A stretch of DNA of 64,000 nucleotides from Otis tarda (Eukaryota > Chordata > Aves > Otidiformes > Otididae), in NCBI GenBank assembly GCA_026413225.1, contig CM048557.1:39661371-39725370 (forward strand), given 5' to 3'. The notes below the pieces were generated by a model, which saw only the letters and a list, made by a program, of their open reading frames with translations, was not told the origin of the DNA and made no database searches. This document shows positions 24,079 to 38,800 of this stretch, one piece after another; the first letter of the stretch is position 1; each line of letters begins with the position of its first letter. The translations under genes and the position numbers were made by a program.

Positions 24079-25361
24079 TATTCTTATTGTTTCTGAGATT
24101 TGCAACTCTATTTTTGCTTCTTTTCTGTGTTTACAGATCAGTAAATAGTGATTTTTTTCTTTGATTGTTGGCTCAATGTGCTAACATATGTATAAATTAT
24201 GCATAGCCATCCCATTAATGCAGCATCCACAGGTGAGGACTGCTGACAATTATTGAGGTTATAATGATTTCCTTTGTGTCTGACTTAATTTTACTCATAG
24301 TAGAAAAAGTAATTTTTTTTTCAGTATTTCAGCAGTGTTATAGCCTTCATCCTTCATTGCAGACACATTTATCCTACCTGAAACTATACACCCTGTGGAA
24401 AGGGCATGGTGGTAAACTAAACAATACATTCCCACTTCCTCTTTTTTCTTTTACAACTTCTATTGTACATGCAGTTACTGTTATTTTAACACGGGTTTTT
24501 TTGGATGCAAAAAAAAAATGAGTTATGCAAATTTCACCAAGTAAATACTTATTCTTCCATTTAGGCATGTGTCCCTCTACATGTAAGAATATAATTTTTA
24601 AAGATACTTCAATTTGAAAGTTGATCTTTTTTTTAACTCTACATGTTTGTAATTGCACTATATGCAGTGATTTCAACTGTATATCACTAAGTTACATTAG
24701 TCAATACATTTATATACTAATTGCACTATGTTGTGCTGTATAAATGGAAAAAGGATATTTTTATTTAGATGTCAGCCCAGCTATAAGTTCAGCACTGGAG
24801 TCTTTCCCTTCCTTAAAAGCATCATGGATGCAGTAATTGGGCTCACTTGTTACAGAGTTAGATGACATGTCATATTTGGACATTCTTTAAAGCATTATTT
24901 GCATGGTTGGTTATTTATTTTCTCCTCTTGGCTTCAATCTGCCAGACTGAGAAGGATTAAGAAGACTATTATAGGTGCTTGTAAAGTTGGATTTGTGTTA
25001 CTATGGAAGATGTAGCAGTGGATGGCAGACAGCCAGGCAACAACAAGAAAGTGGATGTGTCTGATATGATGAACAGTAGTGCTTGAAAAAAGACACAACT
25101 ATAGTTGTATTCCCCGCTGCCGTTGCTGAGAGCCACTCCCCTGTGACTTACAACATTTCCACCATTTAGGAGAATAGAAGCTGTTTTCAATGCTGTTATG
25201 AAGTGGAAGTAAACAGACTAACTGCAAGCTTGTTCATCTTTGAAGTTCTTTTCATGTGTTGGTACTAGTGCAATAACTATTGTTTACATATATAAGCAAT
25301 TCATTTCTGGAGAGAGTTCATGACTCAAAACCTAACACCCTAAATTCTCACGACTATATTT

Positions 25362-25435
25362 AAAAAAAAAAAAGGAAAAAAAAAGAAAAAGAAAAGAAAA
25401 ATTAATGAGAAAGAAAAGAAAATAAAAGACAGACT
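25362..25435 (+). repeat. A-rich low-complexity tract
   Basis: A 12-A run is followed by A4-5G-type repeats interrupted once by TTAATGAG. No retroposed transcript is evident on the 5' side, so it is taken as low-complexity DNA. Confidence 0.85.
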
Positions 25436-26680
25436 AAGAACTCAGATGATTAGAGTGTATTTTTTTCTTTAGCTTGACTCAATACTTTTGAAGCAGGTGG
25501 TTCATTTTATGATCTGTTCTTCATGGCTTTTTCACTACACATCTGCTGCCACAGCAACAATTTTTCATGTCGACGTTGCACCAAAACGGATAATACATTC
25601 ATATATGTGTCATTTTAAAGCTTGTAGGTGATGTTAATCTCCAATTTATTTACCTCTGATCACACTGGAGTACACTTCCTTTTCTCTTTTTGAATAATAA
25701 GTAGAAAATTACAAATTGTTTTGCATTTCCGTAGGTATTGATAGAACTGTACATACAGAAGTCACTGATCAGTTTGTGTAACATAAGTATCATTTGATGT
25801 ACCTTTCTAAAATTGTATGTATAGAATATAATCACACAAGACTCAAAACAAACTGAACTATTTCATAAAAACATAGTGTATTAGAGGATTGTACATTTTA
25901 TAGAGAACGAAGAAAGGAAAAGGATAAACATTGCTATTGTTTTCTCCATTCCATTTCCACACAAATCCTAATTCTCAGCTCTACTTTACATACATTCTCA
26001 GAAACTAATAAAAACAATTTTATCCAAATGTTACAGGAGTCAAGGAAAGAGTTCAGGTGTCTATTTCAAAAGCACATTTTACATTACACACATTCTAGCA
26101 TTATTTTCACATTCATTTACTAGCTTGTCCAATTAGTAATAATGATGTCAATTAAACTCAGAATAACTTTAACTCCAAAGATATGCTAAAAGCTGGAGAC
26201 TAAAATATTTATTTATAAAGTAGCAGATGTGAATACTGCTAGTGTCATGAGACTATTCTGCATGACATTCCTATGCACTGGACCATTTTTCATTCATATC
26301 TCTTCCTGTTTCACATGAAAAGTCTGGAATTGATAAATTTTCAGCACAGAAAGACACTTAAGGTCCTGGACTTTGTGGATTTCAAGACAAATGCTTCTCC
26401 TAGACAATTTCAAATCCCTGACTTACCAGCAGACTGCTCAGGCTGTTTGCATCTGAGAACAGAGGTTAGTTGCTTTTCCTTGAACCTAATTAGCAGGAGA
26501 TTTTGTGCCTAGAGTAGCACTATAGTTTGTGCTAATATTGAGTATTACAGTGCTTACCTTTGCAATGCATGAGTCTTTTTGTGGTTCTAATAAGCATCTC
26601 AATGAGCTCTGAATGTGACTTCAGTGCCTTAAGAATGATCCCTTTCATTATTCTTCATCCCCTATCTTTTGGCATGCAGA

Positions 26681-26733
26681 TGAAAAAAATAAATTAAAAA
26701 AATTAATAAATTAATAAATTAAAAAATAATTAC
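26681..26733. repeat. AT microsatellite-like tract (AATTAATAAATT units)
   Basis: Repeated AATTAATAA and AAATTAA words fill this stretch, with no C and hardly any G. It is a simple AT repeat. Confidence 0.85.
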
Positions 26734-29206
26734 TTAGGAATTACCATTAATAAAAATTAGTGCACTAATATTAAGTATGATTCAAGTGTCTCAAGTGAGG
26801 CATTGGAGTGCAAAGGGGTTTTTTATCTAAACATTTTTGGTGATGTTTTGAAAAAAAGTATGTAAGTTTCTTGGGAAAAATTGTGGTTTGTATACGTGCT
26901 CTAAAACGTATGAGCACTTTCAAATATTCCACAGTTAATCTGTAATTTCTGTATCTTCCTCTTTTTTTCTACCACTATAATTCTTTACTGGAGACAATTC
27001 TATGTGAGTCCTCTAATATAGCAAAGGCTGGTGGCATGACATTTCTGTCTTTGGCCTTCCTTTAATTATGTTTCATGCTGACCCTCTTGTGTGGAGCCAG
27101 TGCCAGAAAGCATAGCTTTAATAGCAGTGTTTACATGAATGTTTGATAAGCATCTGTCAGCCCTTAGCACTCTACAAGACTGTGTAACACAAAAGACAGC
27201 TAGGGAACCCTGGAGCTTTTGCCACCTGAAAACATAATCTGTGTGTTTTCTGAATTTCAAATGAGCACAGAAATTGTTCTTTTGTAACTCAAAATGTAAT
27301 TTATGTATTATTTACTATAAGAGTATATTAATCAGAAAAGATGGTTGTTACTTTTTATAAAATGTAGCTTTAAGGAGCAAGGTCAAGATATCTTCTGTTG
27401 CATACCTGTCTTACTAAATTGTCTTTGATCTCAGTGGATAAAAAAAAAGCAGACAGATATAATTGAATAGTTGACAAGTCTATTGACTACCTCAAGATAA
27501 GTAGTGAGCAATTATTTGCAAATATTTATAGAATTTCTGATTAGATTTTTCATTTCAGCTATGTTCTCAAATCTTTTTATTTGCTTTCTGCAAAAATTTC
27601 AAGAAGCATATCTTTGTTCTCACCTGTGTTAAAAAAATTAGCAGTTAAGCTGACTTCTGATCAGCCTGCATGAATACTGCTCCCACATCTATCAGTAACC
27701 AGCTGTGTGATCTTGAATTAGATGAGTGTATTTTTACAGTCTTTCACTCGTGCTGCACTGGCCCCCAGCATTTAGATGTAATTTAGGTTTGAATCCAGAA
27801 GGTGTGTAGCCATATAATTTTGTCATGGACCTGAACATAATATTCACTCCCATTCACAAATCACCACTCTAAGTATGGATTCTAGTTTGGAAATGACATG
27901 CAATAACCCAGCAGAAGAAGATCACATCTGTTTATTATGAAGTACACCAATTATGTATGCAGGGCTTAGTACTGTGCTTAATACAGGTCCAAAGCTGACA
28001 AGATCATTACAAAAAAAAAAAAAAAAATTACTCTAATTTGTATCTAAGAAGAGTTTTAGATATAAGGCAAAGTAAACAAGTGCTCACGTGTCATGCTGCT
28101 CAGGGTACTGGGCATCTTTTATGATGCTACTAGAAATTGGGACTGGGTTTTGCAACATTTTTAACAGCCCAAACAACCAATATCATCCTCTTGTATAGCA
28201 GCTGCCACTCTCCCTCACTTATCATGCACAGACCTCTGTCCACTAACAGCAACGAATAGCAAGCTTAGCTTTCCAAGGTCCTTACTGCAGCTCTCCACCA
28301 TACTCTGGCCTTTCCTTTCCTTTCCTTGATCGCTTGAGCCAAACCTATATATTCCCTCTGACTTCTCAGTGCATCCTGTTTCCTCTGTATGTATGAAGAT
28401 TGAATATTCATGAGGAACAAGATGTCTTTGGTGTCTTGATGTCAGGAACATTGCCAGTGCTTAGCAAATACATAACATTTATTCTTTTGAGAAAATTTAT
28501 AAAATCCATTTATTTATGGACACTGATTAAAAATAGGAAAGAAAGAAGTTTGGAGATGCTTGACTTGGTATACATTATTTATCTAGCTCTACATTCTTTA
28601 TTTTTTTTGGTAAATCAATGTGTATCTGTTGCTTGTTTGTTCCATAGGAAAATTGGAAATGGAGTTTTATGGGATCAGGCACATAAAGAGCATTGTATTC
28701 ATTGATTTATCCTTCATACAGCTGTTGTACAATATAGACATAATAAAGTCAGTATCATCTATGGTGTAACTCCATTTATTTCAATCTGGAGAACAGAAAA
28801 CAGAGTCATTGCATTGAGTTAAATCATACTGAGGAAGATTTAGCACGTTTAGGCACATTAAAGAGTTCTGAATCATTTCACATTATTTGAGTAAACATTC
28901 AGACTGTGCTGCTAGATAACATGAGATTCCATTTAAACTAGCCTAAGTAAGGCTCCATTTTACTGTGAGAGATGTTTCTGTGCTTCTCCTTGAGACAATT
29001 CATGTTCGTATCCCACAGCTTTCAAGGGCTGAGACACGGGAATAAGTTAATTTCTTGTACTTCAGTTCTTCAGGAGGTAACATTGACTCTAACTTTGTTT
29101 AGACTTTGTTGACTACAAACAGAATTCCTCACTTCGCCAAGTATGAAGACAAGCAGTGTGAGACAGTACCTCCTTTCTTCCACGTACCTGACAAGAGAAG
29201 GTCAGC

Positions 29207-29244
29207 TGAGATTCATATAAGCCAATGAGATTCATATAAGCCAA
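29207..29244. repeat. Exact 19-bp tandem duplication
   Basis: TGAGATTCATATAAGCCAA occurs twice head to tail at 29207-29225 and 29226-29244 without a mismatch, which suggests a fairly recent slippage event. Confidence 0.95.
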
Positions 29245-32200
29245 AGGGGGTGGAAGAGACCTTATTTAGAATGAAATGTCAGGCAAAGTAGCATTTGCAG
29301 GAGCATACACATCTAACTCCCAAATGCAGGAAAGTTCCTGCTGCTCTAGCAGATGCACCACTTCACCTATTTTTAAGCCCTTACTCCTTCAGAAATAAAA
29401 GATGACAGAGCTGTCCCTCTGTGTTAAAGAATAAATTCTAGGGAATTTTTTTGTCTTTTTTACTAAATAAGAGCAAATTAAGTTAGCAGCTTTGCCAAGC
29501 AGCAGTTGGCTTATTTGTGCCATTCCATCTCTATGTGCTGTATGTGAGATTAATGTAAGCATGCAAAAATGAACAGAAATCCACTTTGTCAATTAGGGAA
29601 GAAACTTCTGAAAGAACAAAAGAGAGAAAGAATGAAAAAGCAACCTAATATTAATGAACATTTTAAAATTCCACTCAGTGCTTGAGGTGCTATTGATTAA
29701 CCTGCCTAGCAAGCAGTCCCTTAGTGCTCCCAGTTTGAAGCCAATTGGCTTTTTCTTTCAGACCAGGGCTTTGTATGCTCAATTCTGTTCTCAATTACAC
29801 TGATATATATTAGGGGTAACCCTGTTATCTTCAAAGTAATTATTCTATTCACACCATTGTAACCAAGATAAAAATTTGCCCCTCAGAATTCTATTAAAAA
29901 AAAAAAGGTGAAAGGTTATGGGGATTTCTCTATACTGTGTGAATCAATTCCAGAGAAAACATGCTTTTAAGACAGTGTTAGTTCCTTATACTATTAGAAA
30001 CAGTTCTTTGTTGTCTTTAAAACCTATTTTAAGTTGATCACAGATTTTTAAATTGGCACATGTTCTTGTCAAATTACGCTGCTCTAAAATTAATTTTCTT
30101 TGAGCAATATTTCCCTGAATATTGCAATCAATTACAAACATGCCAATTTACACTCCCTAAGGGTAGGTATCTACCTAATTTTCTAACACCAGCAGCAAAT
30201 TTCCTCTACACATTGAAGTAAATACAGGAAAACCTGGGAGCAGATTTCAAATACTCTGTAATGCTTTTTCGTAAACAAACAGTGAGAAAATAATTAATAT
30301 TTTCCATTTTTGTGCACAATCTGTGAAACTGCACAACTAACGGAAACTAATGAATCACAGAAACTCTCAGTCTTGAGGGCAGTGACATAAACTAAAATAT
30401 TGTACTTGCAAGTCTCAACTACATAATTTTCACAATAATGAACTCATCAGAGTCACAAATATCCAAAAACGCATTAATAATATCAGTTGCAGGTGCAAAA
30501 ATGCAAGTGTAAGTTTTGCTGGTAGACTTTAAATTGGAGCCTTTCAGTAAAATGGTGTTTTATATATGCAAATATACAACTGTAGGATGCCTATTAATTC
30601 AATACTGGTTTGAATATACATATAGTACCTAGTTTTCAATTGCTTTTCACTTTGCCAGACTTATTTTAATAGAAATTTCTCTCATGACTGACTTGATAAA
30701 AGCTCAGTGGATTTTGGGAATGCCGTGTTTACAGTCTAGTTTACCTACTAGACTGTAGTAAATCTGAACATACTTACACAGGGCTAAGAAAGAGTTCCCT
30801 TGTAATTCTCATTTATTTCTGGTGAAGACTGATAGAACTGCATTTACGTTAGAATCATGGAGGGAACATTCCCAACCATTGGAACATAATGGTCTACACT
30901 GTTAAAAATTCTCTGGTGCTGTTTTGGCTCCGAGTCAACTATGACTCTCCCAGACAATTGTCATGCACAGTTGGGAGTTACAACAGGCCAAGGACTAGTC
31001 CTATTAGGCAATTTGGATGATGTCACCCTTGTTGGAGGGGGAAAGAGTGTGATAGCATGGATGTGGGATGCTCTGTTCCAGCTGGCCTTAGTACTGAGAA
31101 TGGTCCTGGGAATGTTTAATTTATGAGCATAGATGTAGCCTACGGTGCCAAAAGGAGGAATTGAGAACAGCTGCCCTGTGCTCTCAGTGTCCAAACTGCC
31201 AACCACGGATTGTACAAAGAGGCAAGAAATTGCCAAAGAACCAGAAAGGAAAGCCTGAGACAGATGCTCTATTCCCAGGATCACTTGAGGAAGGAAATAC
31301 TGGGATTGTTTAGTTCTGGGGTCTTGTTTGGGTGAAGAATAGGAGCAACAGTTAAGACAATAACCTTTGACATGTAGGCAATCAAGGTGTATATATATAT
31401 TATTTCTAATTCAGACCAACTAATAGAACAACTTAACAACCATGCCAAGAGATTCTCTGCAAACTGCTTTCAGTTTTTCCTGTTGATGCTGCTCTACTTT
31501 TTTCAGAAGACAAAGTTGTTAACTGGGACAGAAGAGAGAAGGGCCTGGAGTCAAGGCCAGGGAGTGCCAATAACAGATTGCTGAGCACTCCGCTGTCCCT
31601 GTACTAGATATTACTATGACCTAGCATAAAAAGGTACGGTCTAGTCTGAAATAAGGCTTCATTTCATACAGCTTCAATATTTTTTGTACAATAAATAGCA
31701 CATCCTTCCTTATATATAATTTAGGAGACAAAACTAGGTCTGAATTGTTTGTATACAAGATTCTCTTAATTTTTCAATATTACTATTTTTTGTATGTTCA
31801 TTTGTATTCTGTCAAAGTGCAAATCCATAATTTCTTTCATGTCCTCCATGCAAAGGACTTCCTTCAGTTCTTTCTGACATGCAGATAGTAGTACATTCAC
31901 CTGTGAGTGTGTACCTTTTTTCATATAATTAGAAACTTTAACACCATTCTTCTTGACTTCAACTTCTGCAAGGTAAGCAAGACATAGCACTGATGTTATA
32001 GAATAAGTGGTTCTCAGCAGTTGTGGAAACCTGTTCCTGAATTTTGGAGGCAAATGGAAAAAAGGAAGAGTCAGCAGTGCATACTACTCATGAGCATTAA
32101 CTCACATGTCTAGTCAATCCATCCAGCAAATCCATCGGGCTTAAATTAAGTTTAGAATAATATATAAAGATTCTAAAAAAAAAATCTGATGCTTTCTTGT

Positions 32201-32720
32201 CTTCTTCATTACTTCCAGCTTTATTTTATGGCTGTACCAGATGGCTCCAACAAAAAAAAAAAAAATGATATCTGTATTCACTGAATCCTTATTTATATGA
32301 AATTACTCACATTCATAACAATTACAATGTTAGCCCTCCTGTAACAGGAAACACCTGTCCCATAACTCATTTCTGTCTTTCTGCCTCCTGGCTTGTAAGA
32401 TGTAGATTTTGTCAGTCTTTTCTTATGCCATGAATAATATTTGACTAATCCTTAAAAGTCAGCAAAATCATTGAGGCTGAGGCTGAGCCTGGCAAGGCTG
32501 AACTCAGAACGCACACAGCTTTGCAGCCCAAGTAGTACTTAGCAGTATTTTATCTTAAGCCAATGAGTGAATACATCTTGCAGAGAAACAGAAAAACTAT
32601 CTGATCTACTGACAAAATGATTATTTCTGATCTTTCAGTGAAAAACCCTGAGGAAAGAAGAACTTGTTTGCAAACTTTGTTTAAAACTTAGAAACACTGT
32701 GAAATAAGCCTGATTCAGAT

Positions 32721-32806
32721 GAAGATGTCCCTGCTTTTTGCAGGGGGGATTGGACCAGATGACTTTTAAAGGTCCCTTCCAACCCAAACTACTCTGTGAC
32801 TCTATA
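32721..32806 (+). mobile_element. CR1 3'-end fragment
   Basis: Only the terminal ~85 bases of a CR1 remain: GATGTCCCTGCTTTTTGCAG, TTGGACCAGATGAC and GGTCCCTTCCAACCC, followed by a decayed octamer tail (CTCTGTGACTCTAT). The CCCTGC/GCAG hairpin resembles the 3' UTR of the intact CR1 at 10.1 kb. The severe 5' truncation is typical of CR1 insertions. Confidence 0.93.
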
Positions 32807-35800
32807 AATACCACAGTGACTCTGATCTAAGGAAAGTGTTTTTCCCAGAGAAACAGACAAAAAAAAAATGGCAAAATAGGAAATCACACCTTGCAGTAAT
32901 AGTTTTCAGACTGATGGCTGGAACAAAAACTGGAAAAGTTAAAATCTGTTGAGGTTAAACAGAAATGGAAATTTTGGGATAAGGATATGGGAAATCCAAC
33001 AAAATAAGAGAAAGTTACAAACTTCTCACCAACTTAATGTTCATTTGACTTGAAAACTGAAATTTTTCTTTTTGTTTTCCCTTTTTTCAGCTAATTGGAT
33101 TTGTTCAGGAAAATCTTGAGTGCTATTTAAAAATGAAAAATTGCACAGTATTAAAAAAGTTAAAGTAAATTTTAGTGTCATATGCTTGAAGAAATCAAAC
33201 CTTTCCTTTTACAAATACCTACAAATTTTTGTTTGTTTTCTTTCTGGCCAACTTTGGCTAAATTTAACATAGGTTCATTAAGAGTTACAGCTTAGCCTGA
33301 AAGTAAAATTTTCCCACAGATTTTGTATTTTTTCACTGAAAAGAAAGTGTCCAACTCTGTTTCATGGTTCTAACTAGCATCCTATGTTTGAGCTGCTGAA
33401 TTGTAACAGTATAAAGACCAGTGTTAAAAAAAAAAAATTAAAAGAATGTTATGATTCAGAAGATATAGGAATCATCTGACAGTTTCAAGTGCACACACTT
33501 GAAATGCTTAGATGAGCTATTATCGCACGAGACTTCAGATCTGCAGAAGTTTTAACAGTCTAGAAAGGATAGATATTATTATAATTATTAATGTAATAGA
33601 ACTGGTACTTTCATTAACTTGTTATTTCATACCTTTTTTCCCCCTGCTTTTCTAAGCTATTTCTTAATAGCCCAACCCTCCTCTTGAAAACTTTTTTTTT
33701 GCCTCTTTGTGCTATTTGAAATGCTGTTAGAAATACTTCCTGATCACATTTCTTTCTGAGCTAAAAACTAGAAAAAAATATAATGTAAGACTATGACACA
33801 GTAAGTATTTTTCATGGTTTAACACATTTAACACATTTACATAAGAATCTTTGTGTAAAACTTGGAATAAATCTCTCCCAGAGCTTAACTTTGAAAATGG
33901 CCTTTAACGGAGCCTTACAAAACATGAATAAGAAAGAGGGCAAGGGTGAGCTTTCTTTGGTATGCTTGCCAGCTTTTAGAAAGCCTCTCCAATATCTTGA
34001 TGCCTCTCTCACACAGACTGTGACACACTATCACTTCTCCAGTTTTCATATCTACAAAGACTGAAATTTTAATTTCACCATTGTTGAAAAGAAACATCAA
34101 ATCTGTTCTCGAATTAAAAAATCTCATTTATGGATTTATGTTGCTAGAAGAGCAACTTGTAAAATGAGTAGTAAAGCTCAAAAGTAATAGAAGTTTCAAT
34201 GGTTTGGGTTTTTTTTATAAGGTCTACAATCTTATTTTTCACTTTCTTATGTATTTCATTTACACTTTCTCACATTATCACGTGGTGTGCTGAAGCAGAA
34301 TAGAGATTAGGTTTAAGTCTGGAAGTAGATGTCTGAATATATAAGTGAATTAATTCTTTTCTGTATTGCATTCTCTAAGGAGTCCTGAGTGGTCTTTTAT
34401 CCACCAGGCTACTGTACTGTAGAAGTATACTACTGAACTCACTCCTTTGTAGCAATACATGTGTTTACAACATTCAGGGAGAATATCCTTGCATTACGAG
34501 TCCACAAAATGGTTGAGAGCAATAGAGACAAAACTATTCAGGTAAAGTATGACTGAACAAGTGCACTGAGAGAGAGAGAAGGGATATATCTCTCTATCCC
34601 TGTCCTTTGCAATCCTTCAATTCTACACTATTCAAAATTCCAGTCAAGTCTCTGAAGGGATGTGCTTTTTCAAGTTGGATTGGGGGCCATCCCTTTTATA
34701 TTTATCCATATAGACCTGCAGACAGAGAGTAAATATCATTTAATTTGACATACAGTCGTAGCAGATGCACTTTTCAAGAATGATTCCTGTTTTGTGCTAG
34801 GTAGTCTTCCTTTGACCAATCCAAATCGGTAAAAGGGCTCAAGTTTACTCTGGTACTTACTGTGAAGTAAGATGGTTAAAAAGATGAAAAGCACATTTTC
34901 CCATGAAATATCATGACAAATACACTTTCAGCAGTTAATTTCTCAGCTGTTTTCCATTGTGCAACTGATCAGAAGTAGTACAAAGCAGGAAACAGAAAAA
35001 AAAAACCCACATATTTTCATCTATCTGATTTTTCTTTCTTTTAAGCAAACTTTTATAGTAATTTAAAGCTGAATGCAGGTTCCCTATGTAGTAATATATT
35101 AAAGTACTCACATGTTTCCTTCGTTGTTAAAAACGCTGTCTTGTATGTCCTCAGTGTGACAAAAACTCTTAACATCACTTTGTAGTTCGCGTACCATAAA
35201 AATGCACCGTGTCATATTTGACAAGCAGCGCAACATGGAAATGAATCCACTGATTGCTATTACAGTTGTGATTCTTGACCACAGAGGCTAATATTGACAT
35301 ACAGAAAAAAAAATTTACAATAAGGTTATAAAATGACCCTCACTTAAACCTTGATATAAGTGCTACTGACCTTCACTGGAGCTGCAAAAAGTTTCAAACA
35401 ATTTGATGAATATGTTTTTAAATGAGCCTTCCATTACCACATTCAAAACTAGGCTTTTTAGGCAGAAGCAGAAATGTCCTACTAAATCTGTTCAACCTTC
35501 CGAGCCTGAGAGGTGAATTCTATTTGACTGATTTCAAAAGCACTGTGTCCTTCATATCAAAGCTTGTTAATCATGCTGAAATTCAAAAGCGATTTCTACC
35601 TCCTAAGTTTTGTACAAACCATTTGCAAGTATTCCCAGCTGCCTTAGAAGCGTTCCTTTGAGACGTTTTACTTTATTTCAAATATTGTTGAATCTTGGTT
35701 TTAGAGAAGGGGAAATTATTTGGTTAAACATTTAAACACAAGCAGTTTAGATTCACCGTGCAGACAGTAGTTAGCCCACAGCAAAAGCTAGGTTACTGTA

Positions 35801-38800
35801 ACATTTTATATCAAATAGTAGCAATGCCAAATGTGATCCACTATAAGTTTTTGTATGTGGTTTAATTTGAATAATGTCAGCATTTGCTGAAATAGTTAGT
35901 TTTATTCCCCTTTTATTCAGATTCCTAATACATGGGCTATAAAGATCAGTTATGTATGTCCTGGGAACATTGTGAAAACCCATGGGAAAGCAGACTGGCT
36001 TAGATACCTGCCACCGTAGCAGTGATTAACAACATTTATGAGCTCAGACTCAGATTATTTGTGCTAGCTATACAAAATTATTTTTTTTAATCACCTGGAT
36101 ATTGTTTCAGTTCCATTACTGGGCACCACTCATACACAGGAAACCAAATGATACTCACAGTGGCAGACCACCTGGGGGGGGCGCAACTGCCAGCCCTCAG
36201 TTACATTAACATTTGCAGGACAGTGTGTGTTAATTGCTTAGTGGTACAACAGTCTTGTTTTTCCAAGGAGCTATAGGAGTTTCTAATTCATCTAGCTCAC
36301 TCTGTCTCCCATCCCCCAATTGTGGGTGACAGCAGAAGCAGAGATTTCCTTAAAACTACAAGACTTTAAAAAAATCGAAACACAACCCATATGTCATGTT
36401 GTAAAAAATGCAAAATATGCTGGATCTGTAAAAGCGGCACACCAGGCCATATGCTTCAGACAGAACAGCTTGCATACGTCTAGGCCTCTACTCTGACTTC
36501 AGGAACTGAAAACAGTGGCTAGTCTATTCCACACTTTTCCACTTGTTAAATTTGTTTTGCTAAAGTCAGGTTTACATCTGAAGCCAGGAAAAAAAAAAAC
36601 CCAAACAAACAAAAAAACCACCAGTCTTTATCAAAAGCTTGAAGCTGATGATTGGCTGCTTACTCTCTGCACTGCTTTTATCAGTCATGCTGTGACCAAG
36701 TGAAGTGGAACAACTGCAAGATTTTCCAGGATAGTTGTTCAAATCCAGAGGTTCAGTCCAGAATGAGAAATAGGAGTCCAGTGTTCAGCATCAGGTGAGT
36801 TCAGCATACCGGTGGTGGTGTGCTCTGTGCAGAAAGTGACACTCTGCTTGGTTTTGGCGTCATCTCAAACACTTTTCCAGCACTTTCTAAAAGGCTAAGC
36901 AATGTTAATTCTTTTACCCAAACCTAATTCCCACAGCATTATATTTCACACAACAAAACCTGCATGAACACCACATTAAAGGTCTGTTTCAGTCTGGCAA
37001 ATGCTAGGAAATTCTAGAGTCATTAACCTTCCTTATTGTGCACAGTATTACGGAGGTCTTTGAACAGCAGGATACTCCACATACAGTATCCTATGTGGTA
37101 TAAGAGCTAAAATATCCACAATCAACCAGATTAATATTCAGCTTTAACTTCTACCTTTCAACGATGAAACATGAACCGAGCAGTGGAAAACTTTTTATAT
37201 AAAAGCAGTGCAAATGTTGGCATATTTTAGACTTTCTGCAAAACAGACTTTTGAAGAAAATACGCAAATTGAGAATACATGTAACCTTGCTATAGTAAAT
37301 CCTTATTTAAAAGACACAAAGAATTTAAATAGTAAGATTTTCACTTGTGTGTCCCAGACTCCTCATAAAACTGACCATTTTCAACAGTGTGCAAGCCAGC
37401 TTCCCAAACACTATATGAATTTTGCAGAATTGTTTCCCTCAATTAATGACAGTGACCTCACAATATATTTTCTACAGGACATCAGACTGGATGACATTAT
37501 GGTGTCCTCTTGCTTTAAAGCCTTATGAATCCGCTGTTACTGAAGTGAAATCCTAAACTCACAACTTATGGTTGCAAACCTCATTTTTGCATAGTTTCTT
37601 TACCTCACGCTGAATGAAGTTTGCGTCTTTCACAGAAAGAATACAGCAAAGCTGATATATTTGGTTTGGCATTTTTTTTTCTTAAACTCAGAGCTTGATC
37701 ACACATACTCTTCCCACTGCAACTGTGTCGATGAAAGATTTCTCCATGCCAGCTGCTTGTCATTATGTCCACTTGGAGGTTTTCATCCCACCCTTCATAT
37801 ATACTAGGCTGTTTTGGGAATGGTCTCTTATTTGTTGCTGTCAAAATGAATAGTGTTAGCAAAACCCTGCTCATTAGACTAAGTTTGCAATTTTAGACTG
37901 AAACAGCTCAAAGGATACCCACACAAACAGGTCACCTAGCAGATCTGCGGAAAAACTACTGTCTTATGAGGGGTGGAGATGTGCAGTTGCAGCCTGCCTG
38001 GCTGAGGCAGGAAATCCCTCCAGCAGACATGCTGAATCTCTTCAGTAGGATATATGATCAGCCTCTTCTTTTGTAAAATCCATATGGTGCTTTCATACTG
38101 CCATAAAAGTCTGAAAGGAAGTATTCAGAGTGGAGCTAATCTTAACTAACAGGGAGTAAGCACATGGATCACTAGACTCTGTCCTGAAGAGGATCTTTAT
38201 GTCCCCAGATGACATCTGCTATGCAATAACAGTCAGCCTCAAACATGTTTTACATATAGCTTTGAAATAAAGACATTAAACAAAGTAACATTCTATACCA
38301 TCTATCTCCTGAATCCTGTCAGGAGATTTAACAAAATATCTCTTCTGTTTGTATAATAATGGTCTAATAATCTCTTTTTTGCTTAAATATGTCTTTAGTT
38401 AGTAGGTATTTTCTCTACAGCTTTCATTTTCCTTGGAAATGGACAGACATATAGAAAAGTAGATATTTACACTAGGCATCAAGTATTAATTTTATTTTCG
38501 CCTGTTAAATAAGATTGATTTTCTTTTTCAGTTACTTGTGTTCACACAGGCAGCATGCATTCTGTTTTAACAACTAATCCATTAAAATTATAAATAGTAA
38601 TGTAGTTAATTGTATTTATTTTCAAAGAAGAAAAAAACACCTCATATTTTCCTTGTAACTGCAGACAGAATTACAGAACTTTACAGAATTACAGAATTAC
38701 AAACACTTTTGTAAACCGATCTAAAAAACCAGTAAATGTATCTTCATTACTAATGTAAGTCTAGAAGTTTCTTCCAATAATAATAATTATTATTAATTTA

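Larger units (their letters stand above)
16183..32720. other. Long AT-rich non-coding region, no gene recognised
   Basis: About 16.5 kb without a nameable gene or mobile element. The longest frames are 21313-21768 (minus, 151 codons) and 16299-16721 (plus, 140 codons); neither shows a known domain, a convincing start context or flanking exons. A 95-codon minus-strand frame at 31766-32053 is somewhat more protein-like but unassigned. Simple repeats listed separately are the only clear structures. Conserved non-coding elements cannot be judged without comparison. Confidence 0.5.

Noticed and set aside
28009..28027. A-run as poly-A tail of a processed pseudogene
   Set aside because: No coding-like or target-duplicated sequence precedes it; it is more likely a simple repeat.
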